Part shown: piece after piece, positions 1 through 8,379 of the stretch
How positions within the stretch are numbered: the stretch's first letter is position 1
Layout of the letters: every line of letters begins with the position of its first letter
Origin: DATFDN01 sp963756545
GTDB lineage: Bacteria > Pseudomonadota > Alphaproteobacteria > Acetobacterales > Acetobacteraceae
Direction of reading: 5' to 3'
DNA: 64,000 nt
Assembly: GCA_963756545.1 (NCBI GenBank)
Contig: CAVWNY010000001.1
Coordinates: 806,001 to 870,000 of the forward strand
Notes under the pieces: model-generated
Seen by the model: only the letters and a program-made list of their open reading frames with translations
The model's database searches: none
Told to the model about the DNA's origin: nothing
Position numbers and translations under genes: made by a program

Positions 1-59
1 CATCCGGAACAAAGATCAGTGCTCCCCCGGAGCAGAACATCAGCCGGCGTGTGACGCCC

Positions 60-224
60 ATGCCGCTAGCCGTCCAACTCAATGATACTTCCCGGATCAC
101 TGGGTTGGGTCGCACGAAAATCTACGAGCTGATCGCGCGGGGCAAGCTAAAGACGGTGGCGATCGGGCGCCGCAGGCTGGTCCTTTATAGTTCAATCGAA
201 GCGTTGCTGGGGGAGGGCGGATGA
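60..224 (+). CDS. Excisionase-type helix-turn-helix protein (small)
   Basis: A 54-residue protein with a MerR/excisionase-like (HTH_17) fold pattern: the recognition-helix stretch GLGRTKIYELIARGKLKTV is followed by the wing-like IGRRRLVLYSSIEALL. Such proteins usually bind DNA as recombination directionality factors or small phage regulators. The reading frame is open upstream to the window edge, so a longer N-terminus beginning before base 1 (or at a GTG at 51) is possible. It ends at the TGA at 222-224, directly before the next prophage genes. The family is clear; the exact role (excision or regulation) is inferred. Confidence 0.7.
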   Translation: MPLAVQLNDTSRITGLGRTKIYELIARGKLKTVAIGRRRLVLYSSIEALLGEGG

Positions 225-437
225 ATGGACCGCGCCACCGCCGCCTCGATGTCCGATCCGGACAAGAACAGGCAATTCAGCCGGAGAGGGATTGCCTCGC
301 CAAGAGAAGGGGGGAAGGCCGGACGAGCCTCATGTGTTCATCAGGCCCACAGCGGCTGGCCCGCGGGCCAAGATTCGCGAGTGGCGAAACGGGTTCGACC
401 AGCACGGCCACAAGATCGATCAGTCTCAGTGCGTGGC

Positions 438-680
438 ATGAGCAACGTCACCCGGCTGATCGATCATCGCCGACAGAGCCCACCATCGCGCCGCCAGCGC
501 GGTGACTTTCTGCCACCGCATTTGGCCGACCTCGAGCTCATTGTAGACGCGCGGTGCCATTTTCTGAGGGCCTGGCACGATTGGGTTCGCGAGCAGCCCG
601 ACCCGGATCTCCTGCGCGAGGTCATCGAGACCACCGCCGCTGCGATGGTCTGGCGGCGGGAGATCGACGATGGGGTATGA
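438..680 (+). CDS. Small prophage hypothetical protein
   Basis: An 80-residue protein of unknown function starting at ATG 438 (MSNVTRLIDHRR). The frame stays open back to an ATG at 225, but the added segment is basic, low-complexity and unlike a folded protein. A different frame upstream (about 301-441) reads like coding sequence, with AKIREWRNGFDQHGHKID near its end, and its TGA at 439-441 overlaps this ATG. A short upstream gene coupled to this one is therefore possible. The 3' end overlaps the start of the helicase gene by 11 bases, typical of packed phage operons. I do not recognise the family. Confidence 0.5.
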   Translation: MSNVTRLIDHRRQSPPSRRQRGDFLPPHLADLELIVDARCHFLRAWHDWVREQPDPDLLREVIETTAAAMVWRREIDDGV

Positions 681-2160
681 CCGGAGTTTACCCGGCGGCA
701 CGATCGAGGGCCTTGCGCTGCGCGAACTGCCGACAAACCTGATGGCCGAGCTGGGCGTCCTCGGCGGCATCGCCATGGATCTGAAGAAGCTGGGAGACGT
801 CGCGGACTTCCTGCGTCCGGAGCACTTTGCCGACCCGATGCACGGGCAAATCTACGCGGAGCAGACGCGCCGCATCTTGGCTGGGGGTACTGGCGATCCG
901 GTATCGCTGCAGACGTGGTTCGCGGCGGATCCCGAGGCGCCCAAGGTCGGCGGTCACGCCTATCTCGTGAGGCTGCTGCACGAGGGTTGCATCTCGCCGG
1001 TCCTCACCCGCGACTATGCGCGGGTTATCTACGAGCTCGCACAGCGGCGCCAGGTCATCACCGCTGCGGCTGCCCTGCTAGACCGGGCGTTCGACCCGAA
1101 GAGCGACATCAAGGCCGTCGTGACCGACGGGGTCGGCGCGATCGAGAAGGCGATCAGCGAGCCCGAAAAGGCCAAAGAGCCGGTCGGGTTCGATGATGCG
1201 ATGCACGAGGCGATTATTGCCGCGCACGTCGCCCGGCTGGGCGGGAGCACCGCGCTCAGCACCGGGATGCCCTCGGTTGACAGGCTGATCGGCGGCCTCG
1301 AGCCCGGCACGCTGACAGTTCTCGGCGGGCGGCCTGGCATGGGGAAGTCCGGCCTAGGCTGGCAATGGGCGGTCCACATCGCACGCGAATTTCGGCGTCT
1401 GCTGGCCGAGACCAAGGAGAGTCGGAACGTCGCCGGCGTCAGTCTGGAGATGCCCGCGCGCTCGCTTGCACGTCGTGCGCTTGCCGCTGCCTCGCAGGTG
1501 AGCGTCGAGAAGATCAAGCGCGGCGATCTGACTGACAGCGACGAGTACGCGTTGACACGTGCCCGGAAGGGGTTGACCGGGCTGCCGCTCTGGATCTGCG
1601 ACACGACGGGCATGACCGCCGCGGTCATCCGGCTGAAGCTCCGTTCGCTTCGGCGCAAGCGCGGTCCGCTCGGTCTGATCGTCGTTGACCACCTGCACCT
1701 CGTCCGCGGCGATGAAAAAAATTCGCGGCAGGGTGGGACATGGATCGTGGGCCAGATCGCTCTCGAGCTGTTGGCGCTCGCCAAGGAATTCGAGACACCG
1801 GTGCTCGCGCTGGCCCAGCTCTCGCGCGCGCTCGAAGCGCGCGAGGATCGGCGCCCGATGCTCGGCGATCTCCGCTACTCCGGCGACATCGAGCAGAACG
1901 CGGACAATGTGCTGTTCATCCACCGCGAGGAATATTACGTCGCAAAATCACCTCCCGCACGAGGGCCCGCCGAGCGCGACGAGCAATACGCAAACCGTGT
2001 GTCAGCCTGGCGTGCCCGAAGGCACGCTGCCGTCGGGAAAGCCGAACTGATCGGCGCCAAGATCCGCGACGGCGAGGTTCGCAACGTGCCGCTGCTGTTC
2101 GATGGGCCGACCACAAGCTTCTCGGAACCGCCGTCGTGTGACGACGAACAGGGGTGGTAG
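670..2160 (+). CDS. dnaB: DnaB-like replicative DNA helicase (prophage)
   Basis: A 496-residue hexameric replicative-helicase homologue. The N-terminal DnaB domain (residues about 22-130) mediates hexamer and primase contacts. The RecA-like ATPase core has Walker A GGRPGMGKS (K226) and Walker B LIVVDH (D340), then the DnaB-type region LSRALEAREDRRPMLGDLR and DIEQNADNVLFIHREEYY. It is near normal DnaB length. GGGAG precedes the ATG at a suitable distance, and the start overlaps the end of the previous small gene. Its place between an excisionase-like gene and a DUF1376 protein, followed by terminase genes, shows a phage copy rather than the chromosomal dnaB. It would unwind the phage origin. 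Confidence 0.9.
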   Translation: MGYDRSLPGGTIEGLALRELPTNLMAELGVLGGIAMDLKKLGDVADFLRPEHFADPMHGQIYAEQTRRILAGGTGDPVSLQTWFAADPEAPKVGGHAYLVRLLHEGCISPVLTRDYARVIYELAQRRQVITAAAALLDRAFDPKSDIKAVVTDGVGAIEKAISEPEKAKEPVGFDDAMHEAIIAAHVARLGGSTALSTGMPSVDRLIGGLEPGTLTVLGGRPGMGKSGLGWQWAVHIAREFRRLLAETKESRNVAGVSLEMPARSLARRALAAASQVSVEKIKRGDLTDSDEYALTRARKGLTGLPLWICDTTGMTAAVIRLKLRSLRRKRGPLGLIVVDHLHLVRGDEKNSRQGGTWIVGQIALELLALAKEFETPVLALAQLSRALEAREDRRPMLGDLRYSGDIEQNADNVLFIHREEYYVAKSPPARGPAERDEQYANRVSAWRARRHAAVGKAELIGAKIRDGEVRNVPLLFDGPTTSFSEPPSCDDEQGW

Positions 2161-2163
2161 GAT

Positions 2164-3568
2164 ATGCACGGCCGTCCCTGGTACAAGCGCTTCCCGAGCA
2201 ACTTCATCTCCGGGGTTGCTTGCCTCACCGCTGAAGAGCGGGGCGTGTACGCCATGCTCCTCGAGCTGATCTATGACCGGGGCGCGCCAATTCGTGATGA
2301 CGCGCGGTGGCTCGCCGGCATCAATCGCTTGACCTTGCAGAGGTGGCGCAAGAATTCGCGTCCGTTTGATCGCCGAGGGCAAGATTTATGTCACAGACGA
2401 CGGCGGTCATCTAAGCAACAGACGCGCAGACCGGCAGATCCGAGAAGAGGGCAGCGAGGCGCAACGGCTCAGGAATGCCGGCCAGAGGGGCGGACGCCCG
2501 CCGGGGTTGCGCGCGGCGCCGACCTCAGAAACTGCCTCAAAAACCTGCCCAACAACTCCCCCGGTGACTGGGTCAGAAATCATCCGCGAAACGGGTGTGG
2601 AAAAGCGGGGTCGACCGAACGAAGTCAATGACTTAGCTGGGCAGGGGCTTTTCGAGGAGGAAAAGCAGTCTAGAAGCCAGAGTCCAGAGGATAGAAGAGA
2701 GTCTCCCCCTATAGTCCCCCACCCCGAAGCCGGCGCATCGGCCGTCCTCGCTGATGCTCGGCTCGGAGAGGACGGAGAACCTTTTGCAGGAGAGGACGAT
2801 CGGTTTGACGTCGTCGGAAGCAAAATCGGGTCAGGGCCGGTCTCCGGTGGGGAGCGCGCCCGGAGGACTGCCACACCCCCACCCAGGCCGAGCCAAGGCA
2901 CTGGCGCCGATGTCGGATTCGCGGGTGCGCCCACATCCCAGGAGAAACCCGGCCAGTCGATGCTCGAACTGCCCACGAAGGCTCTCGACGCAGCCTTCGA
3001 GCGATGGTGGGCACGGTATCCGCGCAAGGATGGAAAACTGAAAGCGCGCAAGGCCTGGGAGAAGGCGCTGGCGATCGTCGGTGGCATCGAGGAGCTGCAG
3101 ACCGCGCTCGAAGCGTATACGTTCGACGTCTCGGATGCGAAGTTCATCCCGCACGCAGCGACGTGGCTTCGGGGTCAACGATGGCTCGATGCACCGCCAA
3201 TGACGCCGGAAGAACGCGGGCCGTGGGGTATAGGTGCGTGGATTCCACAATACCCCGGCGTCATCGTCCACGCCGATGCACCCTACGAGAAGCGATGGGA
3301 GCTGCACGGGTATGATCTTTATCCGCTGGCATTCGAGGTCGCCATGGCGGCGAAGCTGCCAGATGACTGGCGGGGCGCTTGGTCGGCGCTGGCATCCTGG
3401 CTTGAGATCAGGCCTGCGAACATCGCGGAGAGCATGGACACCCTGATCGTCAGGGCCGTGCGTATGGCCGCAGCCAAGTCCCGTTATCGAGCGCCAAACC
3501 ACCTGTCCTACTTCGACAGCATCGTCCGCGAGCGAGCCGCGTCTCGTGGAGCCGCCTCATGGAACTGA
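2164..3568 (+). pseudogene. DUF1376/YdaU-like phage replication protein, frameshifted
   Basis: Starts at ATG 2164 with a typical DUF1376 N-terminus (RPWYKRFPSNFISGVACLT, then LIYDRGAPIRDDARWLAGI). Around 2350 the family sequence leaves this frame after RWR and continues in another as RIRVRLIAEGKIYVTDDGG. One surplus A in the GCGCAAGAA stretch accounts for the change. The second frame runs to 3568 and includes a replication-protein-O-like C-terminal block (FERWWARYPRKDGKLKARKA and HAATWLRGQRWLD) at about 2998-3195. Either frame alone gives an incomplete protein: 155 residues, or 400 from a TTG at 2366. No slippery heptamer is seen, so I call it a frameshift mutation or base-calling error. Role: phage replication initiation or helicase loading, by neighbourhood. 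Confidence 0.75.
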
Positions 3569-3840
3569 TGAGCCGACAGCTGAGCATCTGTGGGCCGAGC
3601 GCTGCGCACAACGACGCCAGGCTGCAATACGGCCACACGCTACCTCCGGCGGCGCCCCCACAACCCCATCGGACGTCAGCGACGGCCCTCCAACGAGCAT
3701 TCAAGAGCGGATGTTCCAACGTGCCGGTCAGCATCGTGTCAGAGGAGATGCGGAGGCCAAAGTGGTCGAGCACTCGACACAAACTCACGCAAACCTTTGC
3801 AGGGCAGATGGTGCAGCTGTTCCACAACGACAGAAGGTGA
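3559..3840 (+). CDS. Small prophage hypothetical protein
   Basis: A 93-residue open frame beginning with an ATG that overlaps the stop of the preceding gene by 10 bases. All three frames are open here. The alternative from GTG 3546 to 3866 (containing AEHLWAERCAQRRQAA) is equally possible, so the frame choice is uncertain. No domain is recognised. Phage genomes often carry a short gene between the replication protein and a ParB/methyltransferase gene, so one real gene in 3546-3866 is likely even if the frame is not settled. Confidence 0.3.
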   Translation: MELMSRQLSICGPSAAHNDARLQYGHTLPPAAPPQPHRTSATALQRAFKSGCSNVPVSIVSEEMRRPKWSSTRHKLTQTFAGQMVQLFHNDRR

Positions 3841-3965
3841 TTGACTGTCGATGCGGCCGCAACTAGGTTGTTGCGGTGGCGATCCACTCGTATCTGGGTT
3901 CGAGAGGGATGGGGGTCTGGCATACCTGTGGATTGCCCCCCAAACCGGCCCGGGGTCGAATTTTC

Positions 3966-5246
3966 ATGATTGCGAAATTGGAAAAAGTGGTCGGGCCAAA
4001 TCCGGCCAAATTCGTCCCCCAGCACTGGCCCGCCGACCAGGTCGAACGCTGGTCGATCGACCGATTGATCCCGTATGCGAGAAATGCGCGGACGCATTCG
4101 GACGCGCAGGTGGCACAGATCGCCGCCAGCATTCGCGAGTGGGGCTGGACGGTCCCAGTCCTGGTGGACGAGCAAGGCGGACTGATCGCCGGCCACGGGC
4201 GCGTCCTGGCGGCACGCAAGCTTGGCTTGACCGAGATCCCGATCATGGTCGCCCGCGACTGGAGCGAGGCGCAGAAGCGAAGCTACCTGTTGGCCGACAA
4301 CAAACTTGCCCTGAACGCCGGATGGGATCTGGACCTACTGCGGATCGAGTTGGCCGATCTCCGTGGCATGGGCGCCGATCTGGCGCTCATTGGTTTCTCC
4401 GCTAACGAGGTGACGGCGCTAACGGCCGAACCAACAGTGGGCCTGACCGACCCCGACGATGCGCCCGATGCGCCGGCGACCCCCGTGAGCATGCTGGGTG
4501 ATGTGTGGCTCCTGGGCAAGCACCGGCTCGTGTGCGGCGATTGCACCGACCCATTCGCGGTCGAGAAGGCGCTCGGCGGCACCAGGCCGCACTTGATGGT
4601 CACCGACCCGCCCTATGGCGTCGAATATGATCCGGCGTGGCGCGGCGACACCAAGCGTACCGGCAAGGTGCTCAACGACGATCGCGCCGACTGGCGCGAA
4701 GCCTGGGCGCTGTTCCCGGGCGAGGTGGTTTACGCGTGGCACGGTGCACTGCGCGCGGGGGTGGTGGCCGAAAGCCTGGTCGCCTGCGGTTTTGAGATCC
4801 GCAGCCAGATCATCTGGGCGAAGGACCGTCTGGTGATGAGCCGCGGTCACTATCACTGGCAGCACGAGCCCTGCTGGTATGCGGTCAAGGGTACCGGGCA
4901 TTGGGCCGGCGACCGCAAGCAGACCACGCTTTGGGAGATCGCCAACAAGAACCAGGACGCCACGACCGTCCACGGCACGCAGAAGCCGGTCGAATGCATG
5001 CGCCGTCCGATCGAAAATAACAGCAGCCCCGGGCAGGCAATCTACGAACCATTCTCCGGTTCCGGCACGACGCTGATTGCCGCCGAGATGACCGGGCGCG
5101 CCTGCCACGCCATCGAGCTCTCGCCCGCCTACGTCGATGTCGCCGTGCTGCGCTGGCAGGCGTTCACCGGCTTGCAGGCCGTGCTGGAGAGCAACGGGCG
5201 CAGCTTCACCGAAGTGTCGGAGGCGCGGCTCACCGCCGTGGCATGA
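3966..5246 (+). CDS. ParB-domain / DNA adenine-cytosine N-methyltransferase fusion
   Basis: A 426-residue two-domain phage protein. Residues about 20-130 are a ParB/Srx-like nuclease fold (SIDRLIPYARNARTHSDAQ, then LIAGHGRVLAARKLGL). Residues about 175-415 are an N6-adenine/N4-cytosine methyltransferase with catalytic motif IV DPPY at 214-217 and the SAM-binding motif FSGSG at 363-367. That order is the beta class. The frame extends to an ATG at 3876, but homology starts near MIAKLEKVV, so ATG 3966 is chosen. It probably protects phage DNA from host restriction or marks it for packaging; it lies directly before the terminase genes, with the TGA only one base from the next ATG. The target sequence cannot be read from the protein. 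Confidence 0.88.
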   Translation: MIAKLEKVVGPNPAKFVPQHWPADQVERWSIDRLIPYARNARTHSDAQVAQIAASIREWGWTVPVLVDEQGGLIAGHGRVLAARKLGLTEIPIMVARDWSEAQKRSYLLADNKLALNAGWDLDLLRIELADLRGMGADLALIGFSANEVTALTAEPTVGLTDPDDAPDAPATPVSMLGDVWLLGKHRLVCGDCTDPFAVEKALGGTRPHLMVTDPPYGVEYDPAWRGDTKRTGKVLNDDRADWREAWALFPGEVVYAWHGALRAGVVAESLVACGFEIRSQIIWAKDRLVMSRGHYHWQHEPCWYAVKGTGHWAGDRKQTTLWEIANKNQDATTVHGTQKPVECMRRPIENNSSPGQAIYEPFSGSGTTLIAAEMTGRACHAIELSPAYVDVAVLRWQAFTGLQAVLESNGRSFTEVSEARLTAVA

Positions 5247-5247
5247 C

Positions 5248-5766
5248 ATGCGGGGCCGCAAGCCGAAGCCGACCGGGCTGCACAAGCTGCATGGCACGCT
5301 GAACGCGACCCGCCACAAGGGACGCACGGCCGAGCCGCACGCCGATGGCGACTTGCTGGCGACACCGCCGTCGTGGATGACCGCCTCGCAGAAGGCCGGC
5401 TGGCGCTATGCGGTCAAGCATGCCCCGAAAGGCCTGATGCGCCGGATCGACCGCGGCATGCTCGCGGTGTGGGTCGTGGCCGAGGATCAGCATCGGATCG
5501 CGGCCACCATGCAGGCCGGGCTGGACCGGAGCACCAAGCTCCCGCTGCTGACCAAGAACAAGGACGGCACGGCGGGCATTTCGCCCTATCTCAGCATCAT
5601 CAGTCGGGCCGCGGCCACTATGATCAAGGCCGGCTCGGAGCTGGGCTTCTCCCCGGCCGCGCGCCCCCGCCTGGTTGCCGCCGGCCTGCCCTCGATGGAT
5701 CGGGCCGACGAGGACGATGCCGGCTGGGGCCGGCTGAAGGTGCTGCAGGGTGGCAAGGCAAGCTAA
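5248..5766 (+). CDS. Phage terminase small subunit (P27 family)
   Basis: A 172-residue protein starting MRGRKPKPTGLHKLHGT, the basic N-terminal pattern of P27-type small terminases, followed by the helical core PPSWMTASQKAGWRYAV and a C-terminal region including ISRAAATMIKAGSELGFSP. It would recognise the packaging site on phage DNA and regulate the large subunit. The upstream gene stops two bases before this ATG and its own 3' end overlaps the large terminase start by 17 bases, so the three genes are translationally linked. The frame extends upstream to 5137, but that part overlaps the methyltransferase and lacks homology. Confidence 0.88.
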   Translation: MRGRKPKPTGLHKLHGTLNATRHKGRTAEPHADGDLLATPPSWMTASQKAGWRYAVKHAPKGLMRRIDRGMLAVWVVAEDQHRIAATMQAGLDRSTKLPLLTKNKDGTAGISPYLSIISRAAATMIKAGSELGFSPAARPRLVAAGLPSMDRADEDDAGWGRLKVLQGGKAS

Positions 5767-7462
5767 GGCCAAGGCGGTCAGCGCCAACATCGCCGACGCC
5801 ATCGCCTACGCCCGCGAGGTGCTCGCGGGCGAGATCCCGGCCGCGCGTTACGTTCGGCTGACCTGCGAGCGGTTCCTGACCGACCTCGAGGCGGCCCAGG
5901 CCGGACAAGGCCCCTGGGGTTGGCGGCCGGATCTGGCCGATAACGCCATGCTGTTCGCCGGGCTGATGCCGAACATCAAGGGTCCGGAGGCCGGCAAGTC
6001 ACTGCGGCTGATGCGCTGGCAGAAGCTCGTGTTCGCCAACCTGTTCGGCTTCGTCGAGGTGGGCACAACCGTCCGCCGGTTCCGCCAGGCGGTGATCTAC
6101 GTGCCGAGGGGTAACGGCAAGACCTCGATCGCGGCGCCGATCGGGCTCTATGCCACTTTCATGGAAGGTGAGGGCGGTGCCGAGGGCTATGCCGCTGCGG
6201 TGACCCGCGACCAGGCCCGTATCCTGTTCGACACCGCCCGCGAGATGGTCCGGCGAGCGCCGGCGTTCCGGGCCCGCTACGGCGTAGAGGCCTCCGCGAA
6301 CGCCATCCACCAGGTGCGCACCGCCTCGAAGCTGATGCCGATCAGCTCGGATGCCAAGGCGCTCGATGGGCTGAACGTGGCGGTCGCGGTCTGCGACGAG
6401 ATCGCCGCGCATAAGACCTCCGAGGTCTATGACGTCCTGCTGACCGCGATGGGCAAGCGCCTCCAGCCGCTGCTCCTGTGCATCTCGACGGCCACCGGCA
6501 ACACCACCGGCATCGGTCGGCAACTCTGGGACTATTCCGTGCGGGTGCTGGAGGGCAAGCAGCAGGACGACCGCATCTTCGGGCTGATCTACACCGCCGA
6601 CGAGACGGACGATCCCTGGAACGAGGCGACCTGGACCAAGGTCAACCCGTCCTGGGGCCAGGCGGTGCAGCCCGACGCGATCCGGGCGATCATGCGGCAG
6701 GCCCGCAACAACCCCGCGCAGGAGGCCGCGGCGAAGACCCGGCACCTGAACATCTGGGTGGGCGCCGACGAGGCGCTGTTCTCCATGCGCGCCTGGCGGG
6801 CGAATGCCGACCCCACACTGAGCCTGGACGACTTCGCGGGCCAGGAGTGCCACCTGGCGATCGACCTCGCGAGCAAGACCGACCTCGCTGCCTTGGCGCT
6901 GCTGTTCCCGACACGCGCCGAGGACGGGCATCTGTCCTACGTCGCCTTCGCGCGCTGCTTTCTGAACGAGGCGGTGGTGTTGGAGGCGCGGAACCCGAGC
7001 TATCCCGGGTGGGCGGCGGACGGCTATCTGACCGTAACGCCGGGCAATGAGACCGACTACGCCACCATCGAGGACGCCATTCTCGACCTCTGCCGGCGCT
7101 TCCATGTGCGATCCATCGCCTACGACCCCTGGGGGGCCACCCAGCTGGCCCAGCGCCTCCTCGCCGAGGGCGCGCCGGTGTTCGAGTTCCGGGCCACCAC
7201 GCAGAACTTCAGCGAGCCCACGAAGGAGCTGGACGCAGCGATCCGCGCCGGGCGGCTGCGCCACGACGGCAATCCGGTCGTCGAATGGTGCGTCGGCAAC
7301 GTGGTCGGCCACTATGACACCCGGGCCAACGTCTATCCGCGCAAGCAGCGGCCCGAGCAGAAGATCGACGCGGCCGTGGCGCTGATCATGGCCATCGGGC
7401 GGGCGATGGTCACCGGGGAGGAGCGGTCGGTGTACGAGGAGCGGGGGATACTGTTCGTCTGA
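5750..7462 (+). CDS. Phage terminase large subunit
   Basis: A 570-residue packaging ATPase and nuclease. The ATPase domain has Walker A VPRGNGKT (residues 118-125) and Walker B VAVCDE (D216/E217). The RNase-H-like nuclease domain begins at about residue 365 with the acidic motif AIDLASKTDLAAL and has a second acidic site around YDPWGA (about 460). Length is normal for the family. The start is a GTG inside the end of the small subunit gene. It would cut concatemeric phage DNA and pump it into a prohead, yet no portal or capsid gene follows. The sequence goes straight into transposase fragments, so the prophage is truncated here. Confidence 0.93.
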   Translation: MARQAKAKAVSANIADAIAYAREVLAGEIPAARYVRLTCERFLTDLEAAQAGQGPWGWRPDLADNAMLFAGLMPNIKGPEAGKSLRLMRWQKLVFANLFGFVEVGTTVRRFRQAVIYVPRGNGKTSIAAPIGLYATFMEGEGGAEGYAAAVTRDQARILFDTAREMVRRAPAFRARYGVEASANAIHQVRTASKLMPISSDAKALDGLNVAVAVCDEIAAHKTSEVYDVLLTAMGKRLQPLLLCISTATGNTTGIGRQLWDYSVRVLEGKQQDDRIFGLIYTADETDDPWNEATWTKVNPSWGQAVQPDAIRAIMRQARNNPAQEAAAKTRHLNIWVGADEALFSMRAWRANADPTLSLDDFAGQECHLAIDLASKTDLAALALLFPTRAEDGHLSYVAFARCFLNEAVVLEARNPSYPGWAADGYLTVTPGNETDYATIEDAILDLCRRFHVRSIAYDPWGATQLAQRLLAEGAPVFEFRATTQNFSEPTKELDAAIRAGRLRHDGNPVVEWCVGNVVGHYDTRANVYPRKQRPEQKIDAAVALIMAIGRAMVTGEERSVYEERGILFV

Positions 7463-7660
7463 GCAAAAGGACCGTTTAGGATCAGCATGCCTCGGGTAAG
7501 GAACCATGATTCGCGAGTGGCCAGTTGTTCCGGCGTACCGGAGGGGGCCGTGACCTCCGGCTCGCCATGACAACGCTCACGGTCTCGGACCACATTCGCC
7601 GACAGCCGTCCGATCCAGTTGAAGCTCTTCACCACTCTCATAGCCGGTGGCCCACTTCTA

Positions 7661-7960
7661 CGGGGGCAGGTCAAGCACGGCATCGAGCCTCGCTTCACCA
7701 AGATCAATCACCCCTGGGCCAACGGACAAGTCGAACGGATGAACCGCACGATCAAGGAAGCGACAGTTCGACGCTACCACTACGATGATCACCAGCAGCT
7801 GCACCGTCACCTCGGCGACTTCGTCGCGGCCTATAACTTCGGCCGCCGATTGAAGACGCTCAAGGGCCTCACCCCCTACGAGTTCATCTGCAAAGCTTGG
7901 CAAAAGCGGGCCGCACCGCTTCACCCTCAACCCGCTCCACCAAATGCCGGGACTAAACAC
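7661..7960 (+). pseudogene. IS481-family transposase, C-terminal fragment
   Basis: The frame encodes the end of an IS481-type DDE transposase: KINHPWANGQVERMNRTIKE (with the catalytic Glu in QVERMN), then AAYNFGRRLKTLKGLTPYEF. Near 7900 the family sequence changes frame (RFTLNPLHQMPGLNT is in another frame) and then ends. The N-terminal two thirds are missing; nothing recognisable lies between the terminase stop at 7462 and this fragment. The open frame runs on into an IS5-type fragment, forming a chimeric ORF (7619-8329) that is not a real protein. Confidence 0.8.
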
Positions 7961-8330
7961 GTGTTGAGCGGCATCATCCGTGTCATCCGCAACGGGCTGC
8001 GCTGGCGTGACGCGCCCGCCGCCTACGGGCCGCACAAAACCCTGTATAACCGCTTCGTGCGCTGGAGCCGGCTCGGCGTGTTCAGCCACATCTTCGCGGC
8101 GCTGGCCGGAGCCGCCGGCCAACCGGAGCGGATCATGATCGACTCCACTCACCTCAAGGCGCATCGAACCGCGGCGAGCCTGCGCCAAAAGGGGCATCGC
8201 ACCGCTGCTTCGCCAAGCTCAAGGACTGGCGCCGCATCGCCATGCGCTACGACCGCTGCGCCCCACACCTTCTTTTCAGCCATCACCTTCGCCGCTACGT
8301 CATCTTCTGGCTGCGAAAATGAGTCCTGAG
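7961..8330 (+). pseudogene. IS5-family transposase remnant, internally deleted
   Basis: Starts with VLSGIIRVIRNGLRWRDAPA and RIMIDSTHLKAHRTAASL, the N-terminal part of an IS5-family (IS427-like) transposase. After about 8200 it jumps to the C-terminal part in another frame (RCFAKLKDWRRIAMRYDRCA, then sequence resembling the final helices). The middle of the DDE domain is missing and a further frame change occurs near 8262. It is joined directly to the IS481 fragment, so a recombination between two elements probably removed the sequence in between, perhaps with the late genes of the prophage. Confidence 0.75.
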
Positions 8331-8366
8331 CCTAGACTTGCATATGCCCGGTGCGCAAAGATTAAC

Positions 8367-8373
8367 AAGGAGG
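8367..8373 (+). promoter_or_regulatory. Strong ribosome binding site fixing the start of the phosphatase gene
   Basis: AAGGAGG lies six bases before ATG 8380. The frame is open to 8338, but only the ATG at 8380 has this site and only from there does the phosphatase fold begin. Confidence 0.75.
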
Positions 8374-8379
8374 AAAAAT

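Noticed and set aside
225..437. N-terminal extension of the small prophage gene to ATG 225
   Set aside because: The added 71 residues are basic and low-complexity, and another frame looks more coding across 301-441.
2340..2375. Programmed ribosomal frameshift in the DUF1376 gene
   Set aside because: No slippery heptamer or obvious downstream pseudoknot; a one-base indel explains it more simply.
5999..7573. 524-codon - strand ORF opposite the large terminase
   Set aside because: Shadow of the terminase gene, which has clear Walker and nuclease motifs; the antisense product has repetitive His/Arg/Gly-rich composition.
8338..8379. Earlier start of the phosphatase gene at 8338
   Set aside because: No ribosome binding site there; AAGGAGG fits only ATG 8380, where the conserved fold begins.
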